A model generated the notes under the pieces. The model searched no databases, was not told the DNA's origin, and was given only the letters and a program-made list of their open reading frames with translations. Of a DNA stretch of 64,000 nt, positions 44,418 through 54,300 are shown in pieces (position 1 is the stretch's first letter; each line of letters starts with the position of its first letter). Both the position numbers and the translations under genes were made by a program. Source of the DNA: G963663615 sp963663615 (GTDB taxonomy: Bacteria > Bacteroidota > Ignavibacteria > Ignavibacteriales > Melioribacteraceae); the NCBI GenBank assembly GCA_963663615.1, contig OY760517.1, positions 2,542,001-2,606,000 on the forward strand. The letters run 5' to 3'.

Positions 44418-45193
44418 TGATTTTATTATGCGACATAGGTAACTCGGTAACAAAACTTGCAATTGGCGGATTGGATAAACCTGAAATTATTGAGAGTATA
44501 AAAACAGGTGATATCGAATCCCTTAAATTGCCATCCGAAAAATTTAAGGCATTTGCAATAACTTCTGTAGTACCTCATGCCACAGAAAAACTGATAAATG
44601 TTTTGAAAGATAAATCGGAAGTTTTACCGTATCTTGTTAGCCACAATTCCAGATTAAATATTTCTCTGGAATATGAAACACCGGAAACACTGGGAATAGA
44701 CAGAATTTGCAACTCGGTAGCTGCAGTTGAACATTTCCATAAAAATATACCGAGTAGCGTAAATAAGAATACTGCAATTGTTACCGCCGACTTTGGAACT
44801 GCAACAACGGTAAATGTTATATTAAGCCATTCCAGGTTTATAGGTGGTATGATTTTACCCGGTATTGAAATGTTATTAAATACACTGCATAGCAACACTG
44901 CCCAACTCCCTGAAGTAAAGGCTATCGAACTAATTACCGATGTTGGCAAATCAACACGGCAATCAATAGCAAGTGGTGTAGCAAACGCAACATTGGGGTC
45001 GCTCCTTAACCTGGAAGCTACTCTTAAAAGAAAATATTCAATAGAAAAAACATACTGGTACCTTGGGGGAGGAAAACTGGGGCAGATAAAAGAGTTCATT
45101 AATTTTGACTATTTTGAGATTCCCTGTTTAACACTTAGGGGACTAGAATTGATTTACAGGCTTAATAATACACATGCAAAAAATATATCTTGA
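44417..45193 (+). CDS. coaX: Type III pantothenate kinase
   Basis: 258 residues. The phosphate motif LLCDIGNSVTKLAIGG opens the protein, LGIDRICNSVAA holds the pantothenate-binding region, ADFGTATTVNV the second phosphate motif, and GGMILPGIEMLLNTL the dimer region; all are CoaX features. It phosphorylates pantothenate, the first step of CoA synthesis, in the cytoplasm. panC, which makes pantothenate, is encoded about 1 kb away on the other strand. The gene overlaps birA by one base and the cysteine desulfurase gene by twenty bases, implying translational coupling. The birA-coaX pairing is common in bacteria. Confidence 0.96.
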   Translation: MILLCDIGNSVTKLAIGGLDKPEIIESIKTGDIESLKLPSEKFKAFAITSVVPHATEKLINVLKDKSEVLPYLVSHNSRLNISLEYETPETLGIDRICNSVAAVEHFHKNIPSSVNKNTAIVTADFGTATTVNVILSHSRFIGGMILPGIEMLLNTLHSNTAQLPEVKAIELITDVGKSTRQSIASGVANATLGSLLNLEATLKRKYSIEKTYWYLGGGKLGQIKEFINFDYFEIPCLTLRGLELIYRLNNTHAKNIS

Positions 45194-46328
45194 TAATGCC
45201 GCAACCACGCAACCCGATCCGAGGGTGCTGGAAGCAATGAACAAATACTTGTACGAAAGCTTTGGTAATCCGTCCTCAATTCATGCGTATGGTCGCGAAA
45301 CCCGAATAGCTATTGAAGAATCGCGAGAAAAAATTGCCGAGCTTATTAATGCTGATCCGGGTGAAATTTATTTTACCAGTAACGGTACCGAAGCAAATAA
45401 TTTTGCAATATTTGGCATTGTTAAAACCGAGTATAAAGATTCGGGCAAATCAAGAATTATTACTACCCTAACCGAACATCATTGTGTACTTGACCCTACC
45501 TATGAGCTGGAAAAACGCGGTTATGAAATCATTCTACTTAAACCGGGCGAAAACGGAAGTTACAATTTCGATGAACTTCAACAACATGTTAATGATCAAA
45601 CCTCTCTTGTTTCTATCATGCATATAAACAACGAAACCGGCACAATTAACAATATTGCCGATGCACTCAAAAACAAAAACGGAGCTTACCTGCATACTGA
45701 TGCCGTACAATCTGTTGGGAAATATAAACTTGATGTTAAAGAGCTTAAAGTGGATGCTATGGCTGGCTCTTCGCATAAATTTCACGGACCTAAAGGTAGT
45801 GCATTTTTGTATGCAAAATCAGGCACACCATTACGCCCAATGCTGTTTGGCGGCTCCCAGGAAAGAAACAGAAGAGGTGGTACGGAAAATACAGCATCAA
45901 TAATTGGAATGACAAAAGCACTTGAAATTGCTCATTTGGAAATGAATGATACTTTTAACCTGGTTTCCGAATTGAACAACAGGATGGCTAAAGGAATTGA
46001 GAATATTGATAGTAAGGGACTAAAAATCAATGGCAACACTTCCAAATCCCCTTTTGTGCTTAGTTTAACATTCCTAAATAAGTATTATAATTGCGATGCG
46101 GAATCAATGTTAATCTATCTGGATATAAATGGAATAGCTGCATCAAACGGGGCGGCATGTACTTCGGGTGTTCTAAATCCATCGCACGTAATATTGGCTA
46201 TGGGCAGTAACGAAGCTGATGCCCAGGGTACAATCAGATTTTCATTTAGCAAGTATAATACTATTGAAGAAATTGACTATACCCTTGAAGTTATAGAAAA
46301 AATGGCAAAAAACTTCAGACGAAGATAA
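45174..46328 (+). CDS. Cysteine desulfurase (NifS/IscS family)
   Basis: 384 residues. The start IYLDNAATTQPDPRVLEAMN, the PLP lysine in GSSHKFHGPKGSAFLY, and the catalytic cysteine in SNGAACTSG are all present. It removes sulfur from cysteine as persulfide for iron-sulfur clusters or tRNA thiolation. The catalytic loop (AACTSGVLNPSHVILAMG) is short in the way of group I (IscS/NifS). No iscU or other cluster genes are adjacent, so the acceptor cannot be assigned. Its 5' end overlaps coaX; its 3' end is one base from panC on the opposite strand. Confidence 0.94.
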   Translation: MQKIYLDNAATTQPDPRVLEAMNKYLYESFGNPSSIHAYGRETRIAIEESREKIAELINADPGEIYFTSNGTEANNFAIFGIVKTEYKDSGKSRIITTLTEHHCVLDPTYELEKRGYEIILLKPGENGSYNFDELQQHVNDQTSLVSIMHINNETGTINNIADALKNKNGAYLHTDAVQSVGKYKLDVKELKVDAMAGSSHKFHGPKGSAFLYAKSGTPLRPMLFGGSQERNRRGGTENTASIIGMTKALEIAHLEMNDTFNLVSELNNRMAKGIENIDSKGLKINGNTSKSPFVLSLTFLNKYYNCDAESMLIYLDINGIAASNGAACTSGVLNPSHVILAMGSNEADAQGTIRFSFSKYNTIEEIDYTLEVIEKMAKNFRRR

Positions 46329-46329
46329 T

Positions 46330-47181
46330 CTATACAGTCATTAGAAAATTATCAATAAGTCTGGTATTTCCAAATTTGCAAGCAAGCAGTATATAATATT
46401 GCTCACCCTCTTTAAGCGTATCTACATCTTCAAATGTGTCCGTTGAAACAATTTTCACATAATCAGGCACTGCATTTTTCTTAGCGGTTATCATACTTGT
46501 AATTTCAGTAGCAAGCTTTACAGCGTTACGCTCGCCTTTTCCAATTGCATTTTTGGCATAGGTAAGCGATTTATATAAAACTGGTGCTTCTGCTCTTTCG
46601 CTTTCACTTAAATACATATTTCGCGAACTCATAGCCAGTCCATCACTTTCCCTTATAATAGGAGCAGTGATTACTTCAATATCAAGATGCAGGTCTTTTA
46701 CCATTTTATTGATAACAGCAGCTTGCTGGGCGTCTTTCCTGCCAAATACAGCAACATCCGGTTTAACAATATTAAATAAAATTGATACTACTGTGGTAAC
46801 ACCCCTAAAATGTGTTGGACGAGTTTTACCTTCCAGTACACCGGTAATACCATCAACTGAAACATAAGTAGAGAAACTTTTACTATATACTTCGGCAGTA
46901 TTAGGATAAAACACAAAATCAGTTCCGGCTTCTTTTAGTAAAGCCTCATCTCTGGCAAAATCACGAGGGTATTTTTCATAGTCTTCACCAGGTGCAAATT
47001 GTGTTGGATTAACAAATACCGAAGCACCAACAATATCTGCATTTTGTAAAGCCTCTTTTACAAGGGACAAGTGCCCGGCGTGGAGATACCCCATAGTTGG
47101 AACAAATCCTACCTTTTTACCCTCTTTTTTACTTTTGTTAACATATTCCCTAACATCACTAACGTTTCTAAAAACCTTCAT
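46330..47181 (-). CDS. panC: Pantothenate synthetase
   Basis: 283 residues from the ATG at 47181; a TTG two codons earlier overlaps the accD stop but has no advantage. The HIGH-like motif is in PTMGYLHAGHLSLV, followed by VFVNPTQFAPGEDYEKYPR, FGRKDAQQAAVINKM and MSSRNMYLS. It joins pantoate and beta-alanine using ATP, the last step of pantothenate synthesis. It is the end of the long minus-strand run from sprA, immediately after accD, and converges on the cysteine desulfurase gene with one base between stops. Confidence 0.97.
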   Translation of the reverse strand: MKVFRNVSDVREYVNKSKKEGKKVGFVPTMGYLHAGHLSLVKEALQNADIVGASVFVNPTQFAPGEDYEKYPRDFARDEALLKEAGTDFVFYPNTAEVYSKSFSTYVSVDGITGVLEGKTRPTHFRGVTTVVSILFNIVKPDVAVFGRKDAQQAAVINKMVKDLHLDIEVITAPIIRESDGLAMSSRNMYLSESERAEAPVLYKSLTYAKNAIGKGERNAVKLATEITSMITAKKNAVPDYVKIVSTDTFEDVDTLKEGEQYYILLACKFGNTRLIDNFLMTV

Positions 47182-47183
47182 AA

Positions 47184-48023
47184 TCAACTCATATAAAACA
47201 ACAAACCAGCAACTTTTTCTTTCAATTCCTTTCTATCAACAATAAAATCAACAAATCCATGCTCAAGCAAAAACTCGGAACTCTGAAAACCTTTTGGTAA
47301 ATCCTTGCCAATGGTTTGCTTAATAACCCTTGGTCCGGCAAACCCAATAAGAGCACCTGGTTCGGCAATAATTACATCACCCAGCATTGCAAAACTTGCA
47401 GTAACACCACCAGTGGTTGGATCAGCCAATATGGAGATAAATGGTAATTTTTCTTCTGCAAGTTTGGCTAACCTCGAACTGGTTTTAGCCATTTGCATAA
47501 GTGAGTAAGCACCTTCCATCATGCGTGCACCACCACTCTGTGAAATAATTATCATCGGAACCTTTGTTTCAATTGCCTTATCAATAGCACGAGCAATTTT
47601 TTCACCAACTACCGATCCCATGCTACCGCCTACAAACTTAAAATCCATGCAAGCAAAACTTACTTCATTATCTTTAATTTTACCTGTACCGGTTGTTACG
47701 GCATCGTTTAGTGCAGTTTTTTTGATGGCAGATTTAATCCTGTCCGGGTACTTTTTTGAATCAGTAAATTCAAGCGGATCAGCAGATGTCATTTCGGCAT
47801 CCAATTCCGAAAAGCTGCCTTCATCAAACAAAATAGATATATACTCCCTGCTTCCAATCCTGAAATGGGTATTACATTTTGAGCATATCCATAATTCTGC
47901 TTCAAGCTGCTTTATGTGCAATACCTCATCACAGGAAGGGCACTTAATCCACTGCCCATCAGGAATATCAATTGGTCTGCTTTCAGAGGAAATATTTTCT
48001 TTAACGCGTTTAAACCAGCTCAT
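47184..48023 (-). CDS. accD: Acetyl-CoA carboxylase carboxyltransferase subunit beta
   Basis: 279 residues. The N-terminal zinc ribbon has four cysteines in CPSCDEVLHIKQL and LWICSKCNTHF. The carboxyltransferase core has SQSGGARMMEGAYSLMQM, DPTTGGVTASFAMLGD and AGPRVIKQTIGKDLP. With AccA it transfers carboxyl from biotin to acetyl-CoA, starting fatty acid synthesis. The ATG shares one base with the DUF1573 stop and panC begins three bases after its own stop, so it is internal to the sprA-porX-tsaE-tsaB-DUF1573-accD-panC run. accA is not adjacent. Confidence 0.98.
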   Translation of the reverse strand: MSWFKRVKENISSESRPIDIPDGQWIKCPSCDEVLHIKQLEAELWICSKCNTHFRIGSREYISILFDEGSFSELDAEMTSADPLEFTDSKKYPDRIKSAIKKTALNDAVTTGTGKIKDNEVSFACMDFKFVGGSMGSVVGEKIARAIDKAIETKVPMIIISQSGGARMMEGAYSLMQMAKTSSRLAKLAEEKLPFISILADPTTGGVTASFAMLGDVIIAEPGALIGFAGPRVIKQTIGKDLPKGFQSSEFLLEHGFVDFIVDRKELKEKVAGLLFYMS

Positions 48024-48745
48024 CAGGATTTACCTTCAACAATATTTATATACAAACGTACTGATTGAACTGCATTAGTTGGATCATTTGAATAAAGTGT
48101 AACTGTTCTGCTCATTTTACCAATCCTGTCGGTAGTATCAAACTCTACTTCAAAAGCAGCCTTTTCACCAGGTTGAAGAATATCCTTTGCGAGCTTGGTT
48201 GTTGTGCAACCGCAAGAAGCTTTAAGCTGGCTAATTTTTAATGGTGAAGCACCTGCATTTGTAAACTCGAAAGTAGTTTTTACAATTTCACCTTGTTTAA
48301 CTTTTCCAAAATTATGCTGCTTTTTAAGCAGATATAGTTTAGGACCGTTTTTAATTTCAAGTTTTTTATCATTTCCAATTACTTCAGCAGTAAATGAAAG
48401 TCGGAATTGCTCATTATTCGGGTCATTTGTAAAAATGTAGATGTATTTCTTCTGTGGTCCGAATCTGCGGGAGGTATTAAAAGTAACCGAGATTAGTGTT
48501 GATTCACCAGGTTTAAGATCATTTTCAGCAGGTTTGGCTGCCGTACACCCACATGAGGCTTTAACTTTTTTAATTACCAGTACATCATCACCGGTATTAT
48601 TTATCTGGAACTGATGTGTAACCATTTTACCTTCCTGCACCTTGCCAAAATCATACGATTCTTCGTTTGCAGAAATTCTTGGTCCAACAACTTGCGAAAA
48701 CGCAAATCCTGAAACTACCAACAAAAGGAAAACTAACTTTTTCAT
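48023..48745 (-). CDS. Exported protein with two DUF1573 domains
   Basis: 240 residues: a signal peptide (LVFLLLVVSGFAFSQ) and two tandem Ig-like DUF1573 domains. Each carries the hallmark SCGCT in similar context (VKASCGCTAAKPAEND near 65 and LKASCGCTTTKLAKDI near 180) after a NFGKV/DFGKV strand and before PGE. The domain is of the ASH/MSP-like immunoglobulin type and is common in exported proteins of Bacteroidota and Planctomycetes; its role is unknown. GGAG precedes the ATG within the end of tsaB, with a four-base overlap. Its position in the operon of the T9SS translocon is suggestive but not proof of a link. Confidence 0.93.
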   Translation of the reverse strand: MKKLVFLLLVVSGFAFSQVVGPRISANEESYDFGKVQEGKMVTHQFQINNTGDDVLVIKKVKASCGCTAAKPAENDLKPGESTLISVTFNTSRRFGPQKKYIYIFTNDPNNEQFRLSFTAEVIGNDKKLEIKNGPKLYLLKKQHNFGKVKQGEIVKTTFEFTNAGASPLKISQLKASCGCTTTKLAKDILQPGEKAAFEVEFDTTDRIGKMSRTVTLYSNDPTNAVQSVRLYINIVEGKS

Positions 48746-49389
48746 TTGTTACTCCTTGCTACAAAATTTTTCAAATACCTTGGTTCCAAATTATCAACAT
48801 CAAAAGTTAATAAATCTTCACCAAAAATATAAGCCCATTTGTTTATATACTCGGCTGAGGGACAAGAATAATACAACATTTTATCTTTTTTAACATAATC
48901 TCCCAAAACGCGTACATTCTTTTCAACAATATTTTCAAAATCCTTCTGCTCAATTAGCTTTAACTCATCAACAATCCGAAAATATTTATCGCTCTTTGCA
49001 AATCTGGCATAATAGAGTTCTGTGATATTCACCTTGTTACAAATAACAAACTCCTCACCCTCCATTAAAAAACGACTAATATCCAAAGCCATAGCCTCAA
49101 AACCGGGTACGGAAATAATTGGTAATCTTGCTCCGGCGGCAATACCTTTGGCAGCCGAATATCCGATACGTAATCCTGTAAAGGAACCTGGTCCTTCACC
49201 AACAGCAATAGCTACCAAATCGGTAACCTTTAATCCCGCTTCTTTCAGAACCGCCTCAGCAAGATTAAACAACTTTTCACTATGAACATGTTTCTTTTTT
49301 ATTTCAGCATTTATTGTATGCTGTTCATTAACCATAAGAGATACACTACAAACTTCACCCGAAGTTTCAATACCAAGTAACGGAAGCAT
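48742..49389 (-). CDS. tsaB: tRNA threonylcarbamoyladenosine biosynthesis protein TsaB
   Basis: 215 residues. The ASKHA-type motif GIETSGEVCSVSLM opens the protein and AVGEGPGSFTGLRIGYSAAKGI is diagnostic for TsaB. With TsaD and TsaE it modifies A37 of ANN-decoding tRNAs. It lacks the metal-binding His residues of TsaD, as expected. A strong ribosome site (AGGAGG) sits before the ATG, which shares one base with the tsaE stop. tsaD and tsaC are not in the window. The C-terminal ~90 residues are more divergent, which is normal for TsaB. Confidence 0.95.
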   Translation of the reverse strand: MLPLLGIETSGEVCSVSLMVNEQHTINAEIKKKHVHSEKLFNLAEAVLKEAGLKVTDLVAIAVGEGPGSFTGLRIGYSAAKGIAAGARLPIISVPGFEAMALDISRFLMEGEEFVICNKVNITELYYARFAKSDKYFRIVDELKLIEQKDFENIVEKNVRVLGDYVKKDKMLYYSCPSAEYINKWAYIFGEDLLTFDVDNLEPRYLKNFVARSNK

Positions 49390-49817
49390 TATTCAAACCT
49401 CCTCATTTCAAATTTTCTTGTTTCGCCTTTCAGTTCAATCGAAATTTCCATTCGTTTTGCAGGTAATATTTCAGAAAACATATTTGCCCATTCAATTATA
49501 ACTATTGCCTGTTCATCAATAATATAATCCTGAAATCCTATATCATATAGCTCATATACATTCTTGATACGATAAAAATCGAAATGATACAATTTTAGTT
49601 CATTTCCACTATGTTCGTTAACAATTGCAAATGAGGGACTACTAATATCATTTATACCCCAGTTGGCAGCCAAAGCCTTAACAAAAAAGGTTTTGCCGGC
49701 ACCAAGGTTACCATCAAGGGTTACCAGATCACCCGGCTTAAGTTCACTTGCCAAATAACCGGCGAGGCTGATAGTATCAGCCTCGGTAATAATTTCTTTG
49801 GTATATGGAAATTTCAT
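49389..49817 (-). CDS. tsaE: tRNA threonylcarbamoyladenosine biosynthesis ATPase TsaE
   Basis: 142 residues, standard length. The P-loop GNLGAGKTFFVKALA and the switch region PSFAIVNEHS are followed by LYHFDFYRIKN and IIEWANMF, all diagnostic. TsaE is the ATPase that resets the TsaBD complex. It begins directly after the porX stop codon and its own stop overlaps tsaB. The order porX-tsaE also occurs in many Bacteroidota as I recall, so this neighbourhood is old and conserved. Confidence 0.96.
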   Translation of the reverse strand: MKFPYTKEIITEADTISLAGYLASELKPGDLVTLDGNLGAGKTFFVKALAANWGINDISSPSFAIVNEHSGNELKLYHFDFYRIKNVYELYDIGFQDYIIDEQAIVIIEWANMFSEILPAKRMEISIELKGETRKFEMRRFE

Positions 49818-51389
49818 TTATTGTCTCGGGGTCATTGTAACTACTGGCAGGATAATTTCTTCCATAGAAATACCACCATGCTGGAAAGTATCCTTGTAAT
49901 GGCTCAGGAATTTATGATAGTCAGTAGGATATACGAAATAGTAATCTTCCTTTGCAATAATGTAGCTTGTAGTTACTCCTCGCTGAGGAAGTTTATATTC
50001 ATTCGGATTTTTAATAAATACGGCATTTTTGTTTTCAGCTTTCAGATTTCTGCCAAATTTGAAACGCAGATTTGTTGAAGCTTCCCTGTCACCAAGTACC
50101 TTTGCACCACGCAAAGTACGTATGCTACCATGATCAGTTGTTAAAATAATAGTTGAGTTCTTCATTGCAGCAATAGCCTTAAATGTACCTAACAGCGATG
50201 AATGTTTAAACCAACTGTTTGTAAGGGATCTGTATGCCGATTCATCAGGTGCAATTTCCTTAAGGATATCGGAATCCGAACGACCATGTGCAATCATATC
50301 AAGAAAGTTAACAACAATTGCCATGAAGTGCGTATTTTTATGCGAATGAATATTTTGCTCAAAATTACGTCCTACTTCAGGATCAATTATTTTCATGTAC
50401 TTCAAATCGTTCTTCAGGTTAAGCTTTTTCCTGTCAAGCAACCTTTGCAAAAGCTCTTTTTCATGCTTGTTCTGACTTCTTTCATCGTCCTTGTTTTTGG
50501 ACCAGAGATCAGGGAAATATTTTTCAATTTCAGAAGGATAAGCACCTGCAAATAACGAATTACGTGCATAAGGAGTTGCCGATGGCAATATACCGTAATA
50601 GTAATCCTTGCTTATCTTGAAATACTCGAGCAATACTCTTTCAAGGATAAGCCACTGATCCAGTCGGAGGCAATCAAGAACAAATAAAAACACAGGTCCC
50701 TTGTTAGCCTTAATATGCTGGAACGCATACTTTTCAACTACTTCCGGAGTAAGCATAGGAACATTATATTCATCGGGATTATTTACCCAATACTTGTAAT
50801 TTCTTTCAACAAACTTGCTAAATTCCTGGTTACATTCCTTACGCTGTTCATTCAAGGTTTGTCTTAGTTCAACTTCAGGATGCTCATCAAGATCAAGATC
50901 GTAACCAACAAGCTTCTGATAAATTTCAATCCACTCTTCATAATCGGGATCCATCATTAGCTTTCTTGAGATTTCATTAAAATCGGCAAGATAATCCTTG
51001 GCTACATACTCACCAGAAATTTTTTGTTTATCCAGAAATTTTTTACACGTCATAAAAATTTGTGAAGGAACAACCGGTTTAATAAGATAATCATCTATCC
51101 TCGAACCAATTGCATCATTCATTAAAGTTTCTTCCTCGCTCTTTGTAACCATTACAACAGGAATGTTTGGTTTGGCTTCTTTAATTTTAGCCAGTGTTTC
51201 AAGACCACCCATACCTGCCATCATTTCATCGAGAAATATCAGATTAAAATCCTCTTCTGAAACCAGATTAATAGCATCTTCGCCATTTGTTACCGTTGAT
51301 ACGTCATATCCCTTTTCGGTTAGAAAAATTATATGTGAACGCAACAAATCTATTTCATCATCAACCCAAAGAATTTTTTGTTTTTTCAT
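49818..51389 (-). CDS. porX: T9SS regulator PorX (response regulator with PglZ domain)
   Basis: 523 residues from the ATG at 51389, with AAAGGTGAG just upstream. Residues 1-120 are a receiver domain: D10/D11 (LWVDDE), phospho-acceptor D54 (IFLDEMM), and the conserved Lys in MVTKSEEE. A helical linker (~125-205) leads to a PglZ/alkaline-phosphatase-type domain with FLFVLDCLRLDQW, SATPYARNSLFAGAYPSE, and LTTDHGSIR that supply metal ligands and the nucleophilic Thr. In Porphyromonas, PorX controls T9SS genes with PorY and SigP, and its PglZ domain cleaves oligonucleotides. It lies ten bases after sprA, an unusually direct pairing of channel and regulator. Confidence 0.95.
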   Translation of the reverse strand: MKKQKILWVDDEIDLLRSHIIFLTEKGYDVSTVTNGEDAINLVSEEDFNLIFLDEMMAGMGGLETLAKIKEAKPNIPVVMVTKSEEETLMNDAIGSRIDDYLIKPVVPSQIFMTCKKFLDKQKISGEYVAKDYLADFNEISRKLMMDPDYEEWIEIYQKLVGYDLDLDEHPEVELRQTLNEQRKECNQEFSKFVERNYKYWVNNPDEYNVPMLTPEVVEKYAFQHIKANKGPVFLFVLDCLRLDQWLILERVLLEYFKISKDYYYGILPSATPYARNSLFAGAYPSEIEKYFPDLWSKNKDDERSQNKHEKELLQRLLDRKKLNLKNDLKYMKIIDPEVGRNFEQNIHSHKNTHFMAIVVNFLDMIAHGRSDSDILKEIAPDESAYRSLTNSWFKHSSLLGTFKAIAAMKNSTIILTTDHGSIRTLRGAKVLGDREASTNLRFKFGRNLKAENKNAVFIKNPNEYKLPQRGVTTSYIIAKEDYYFVYPTDYHKFLSHYKDTFQHGGISMEEIILPVVTMTPRQ

Positions 51390-51399
51390 ATTCTCACCT

Positions 51400-54300
51400 T
51401 TACTGAATTGAAATATGTATATCCAATCCGGCTTCGTTTGTAGTTGTTGGAGGAATTCGTGCAGCCCCTTCAGGTTCAACCGAAGTCATTTTGTAAAATA
51501 ATGAAAGATTAACTCTTTGGCTAATTGTATATTTTATTCTTGGTTCCATACTTGTACGAATTGTACCATCCTGTGGGGTACCTTCCTCGTTAAAATCATC
51601 CATTTCAAATATCAGCACTGAACTTTTACTTGAAGAATAAGTGAATGAAAAGTCAATATCATTCTTTAACGCAATACCAAACAATGGTATTGAAAAACCG
51701 CGTTTTGAATATGTTGCAGATATACTTATTTCACGGTTAAGCGACTCGGTAATATTTCTTGTTGAAGCACCAAGGTCATAATTGGTTTTGGTATTATATT
51801 GAACCTTGCCACTAAAATCGCCACCCCAAAGTTTGTTAAACTTGATATTTACACCAGCAAGAGGAGCAAAGCCGTAACTAATTTTTTGCGACTGAACAAT
51901 TTTCTTACCATCAGCATCAAGCTTCCAACCTTCGGTATATGTTGAAGTATATGCATGTGTTAAGGATACAGATTGTGCCCACTGCTTGAAGAATGATATT
52001 TTTTCAAGACCACGCCAGTTAAAACGCCAGTTTGGACGAGGTACAAATTTACTTAACTCATTCAGTAGTGGAAGATTACCAAATATTCGCATACTTTCAA
52101 AACCATCTACAAAAGCCTCAGAAAGGTTTTTGGCAGGATCATCAGCTTCCGGATCATAGTTTTCATTAACCTGCTTTATACCGCTTTTAAATACCGAAAG
52201 GAACATTGATGGCGGCATAGTTAAAAATGTTCTGTCGATACTACCAGTAGCATTAACCGAATTTATAGAAACATTACCCACTGAATCTGTTACAAATTTG
52301 GTTGTTTTATTTATACCCCACCCGATACGCCAGTTCAGGTCAATGGATGCTCCTTCCCACAACGGTCGGCTAGTTTTGAACTCAATCGTATTTTTTTGTG
52401 AAAAATTATTGGATAACGATCCGTTATTGGCTCTTGGACCAAGATCATGATCCAACCCAAACATAAATGCTCTGTTAGGACCATTAGCAGTTTTTTGTGC
52501 AAAACCCCAGAAGTTACTAAAACCTGTACCTTCACCTTTCAAACCACTTCCGCCAACTGTGTTATTTTGAGAGAAGTTTGCTGAAATTTGATCGTAATCA
52601 AAGAATACCCATTGTGTTGTATTTTTGATTAAGTTAACAATACGCATGAATGTAGAAGGTTTTAATGAATCAGGTATCTCCGGCTCATCCTCCTGATCAT
52701 CAGGACTTAAATTGTTCTGGGTTCTTCTTCCGCCACGTCCCCTGTTCCGGTTGTTATTGTTGTTACGAGGACCCACGGTTCGTTTGCTACCGCTTTCATC
52801 TATATCCAGAATAGGTTGTGTCAACGCTTTCCATCTAAGAGTTAAACCTGCATTCATGCGGTTAGTAAAAGTTGCACTCCTACCAAGCTCTTCCTGGGCA
52901 AAAGAATTTTGCCAACTATAATTAACACTATAACCTGCTGAAATACTAAAATATCTGTTTAATCCCCACAATGAAGGCATCTTTGGTGATGTTTTTACAC
53001 TAATTGATTGTTTGTAACTATAATCCTTACCAAAGAACTCACCATTGAAAATGTCATTCCAAATTTCACCTTCATCTCTATCAATCAACACATCTTCCTC
53101 TAATTCCCTTGTAAGAAGATAAGTTAGCGAGGACTGGAATCCGGCATCATAATCCAGTGTAACGTTCCAGAAACCACCCTCGGTTACTTTCCATGCAAAC
53201 GAGAAATTCCTTTGAGCGGTAAAATCACGCTGTATCGAAGGGTCAGCCCCTTCTGTTCTGGAAAGAGTAAAAGACCTGTTTCGTTTTGCAGAGACAGAAG
53301 ACCTAAACGATGAAGGCGAATAATATAGCTTAACGTTACGGTAATCAGAAAAAAGCCCAAAAACGTAACCCAGTATCGGTATATTTGTTGGATAAAAGAA
53401 ATTATCCTTATCAAAACGCAAATCATAGTTCATATTTGCATTCCATACCCATTTGGTACTTTGTTTAACCGTAGGACTCCGGTTAAACGACTGACTATAA
53501 TTAAAGCCGAATGTTAAACTGTTAATTGTATGTTTTAGATACCACGAATTGGATGGCACCCTTAATTTTATATTTGATACGGACCACTGATCCGAAGTAC
53601 TTATGGTTTGTGTATTTGTTTTTGTTTCCTTTGCAATCGTAGCAGCATCTTCTTCCGAGTAACCCTGCTTAATAAGAGCTTGTTTTTCCTCTTGCACGGA
53701 TCTGTCAACTTCAACATCAGTACCAGGGAGGTATTGAGGTTTGGCTACCGATTCGCTGTGACTATATTTAACTTTAAGGTTACTTCCTTGCATTTTAAAC
53801 GGAATCAGTTTCATTACATCCAAATCAATTGATGCACCCCAACTTTGTCGGTCAATACGACTACCAAACCTTTCTGAAAGGCGATGGAAATACGGGTCGG
53901 TTTTACTAACGTTCATACTAACGTTCATAAAATCGGCAACACTTAATGATGTTGAAGCAGTATAAGCCGAACCCGGCGTATTTTCAGCATCAAGTACCCT
54001 TAGTTCATTCAGCCATACCGTACCCGAAACTGCTGTTCCCTGTTCCCCTTTATCAACAGGGTTCAATATACCATACTGAAAATATGATATTTTTGTAAGA
54101 GTTGGATTACCAAGAATACCATAGCTATGTCCCGGTTTACCATCAACAGGCGATTCATACTTTTGGGTAATCGTATCTCCTCTCGCCGATTTAATAGCTG
54201 TTAGCTCATCGAAAATAATTGATATTTCACTCCAACCATTTTGTGAAAGGTCAACCTGCAATGGCTGTCTGTATTCATAATAGTTATTTGTATCGGTACC

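Noticed and set aside
44575..45099. Minus-strand frame of 174 codons
   Set aside because: Antisense to coaX, which is firmly identified; no independent support.
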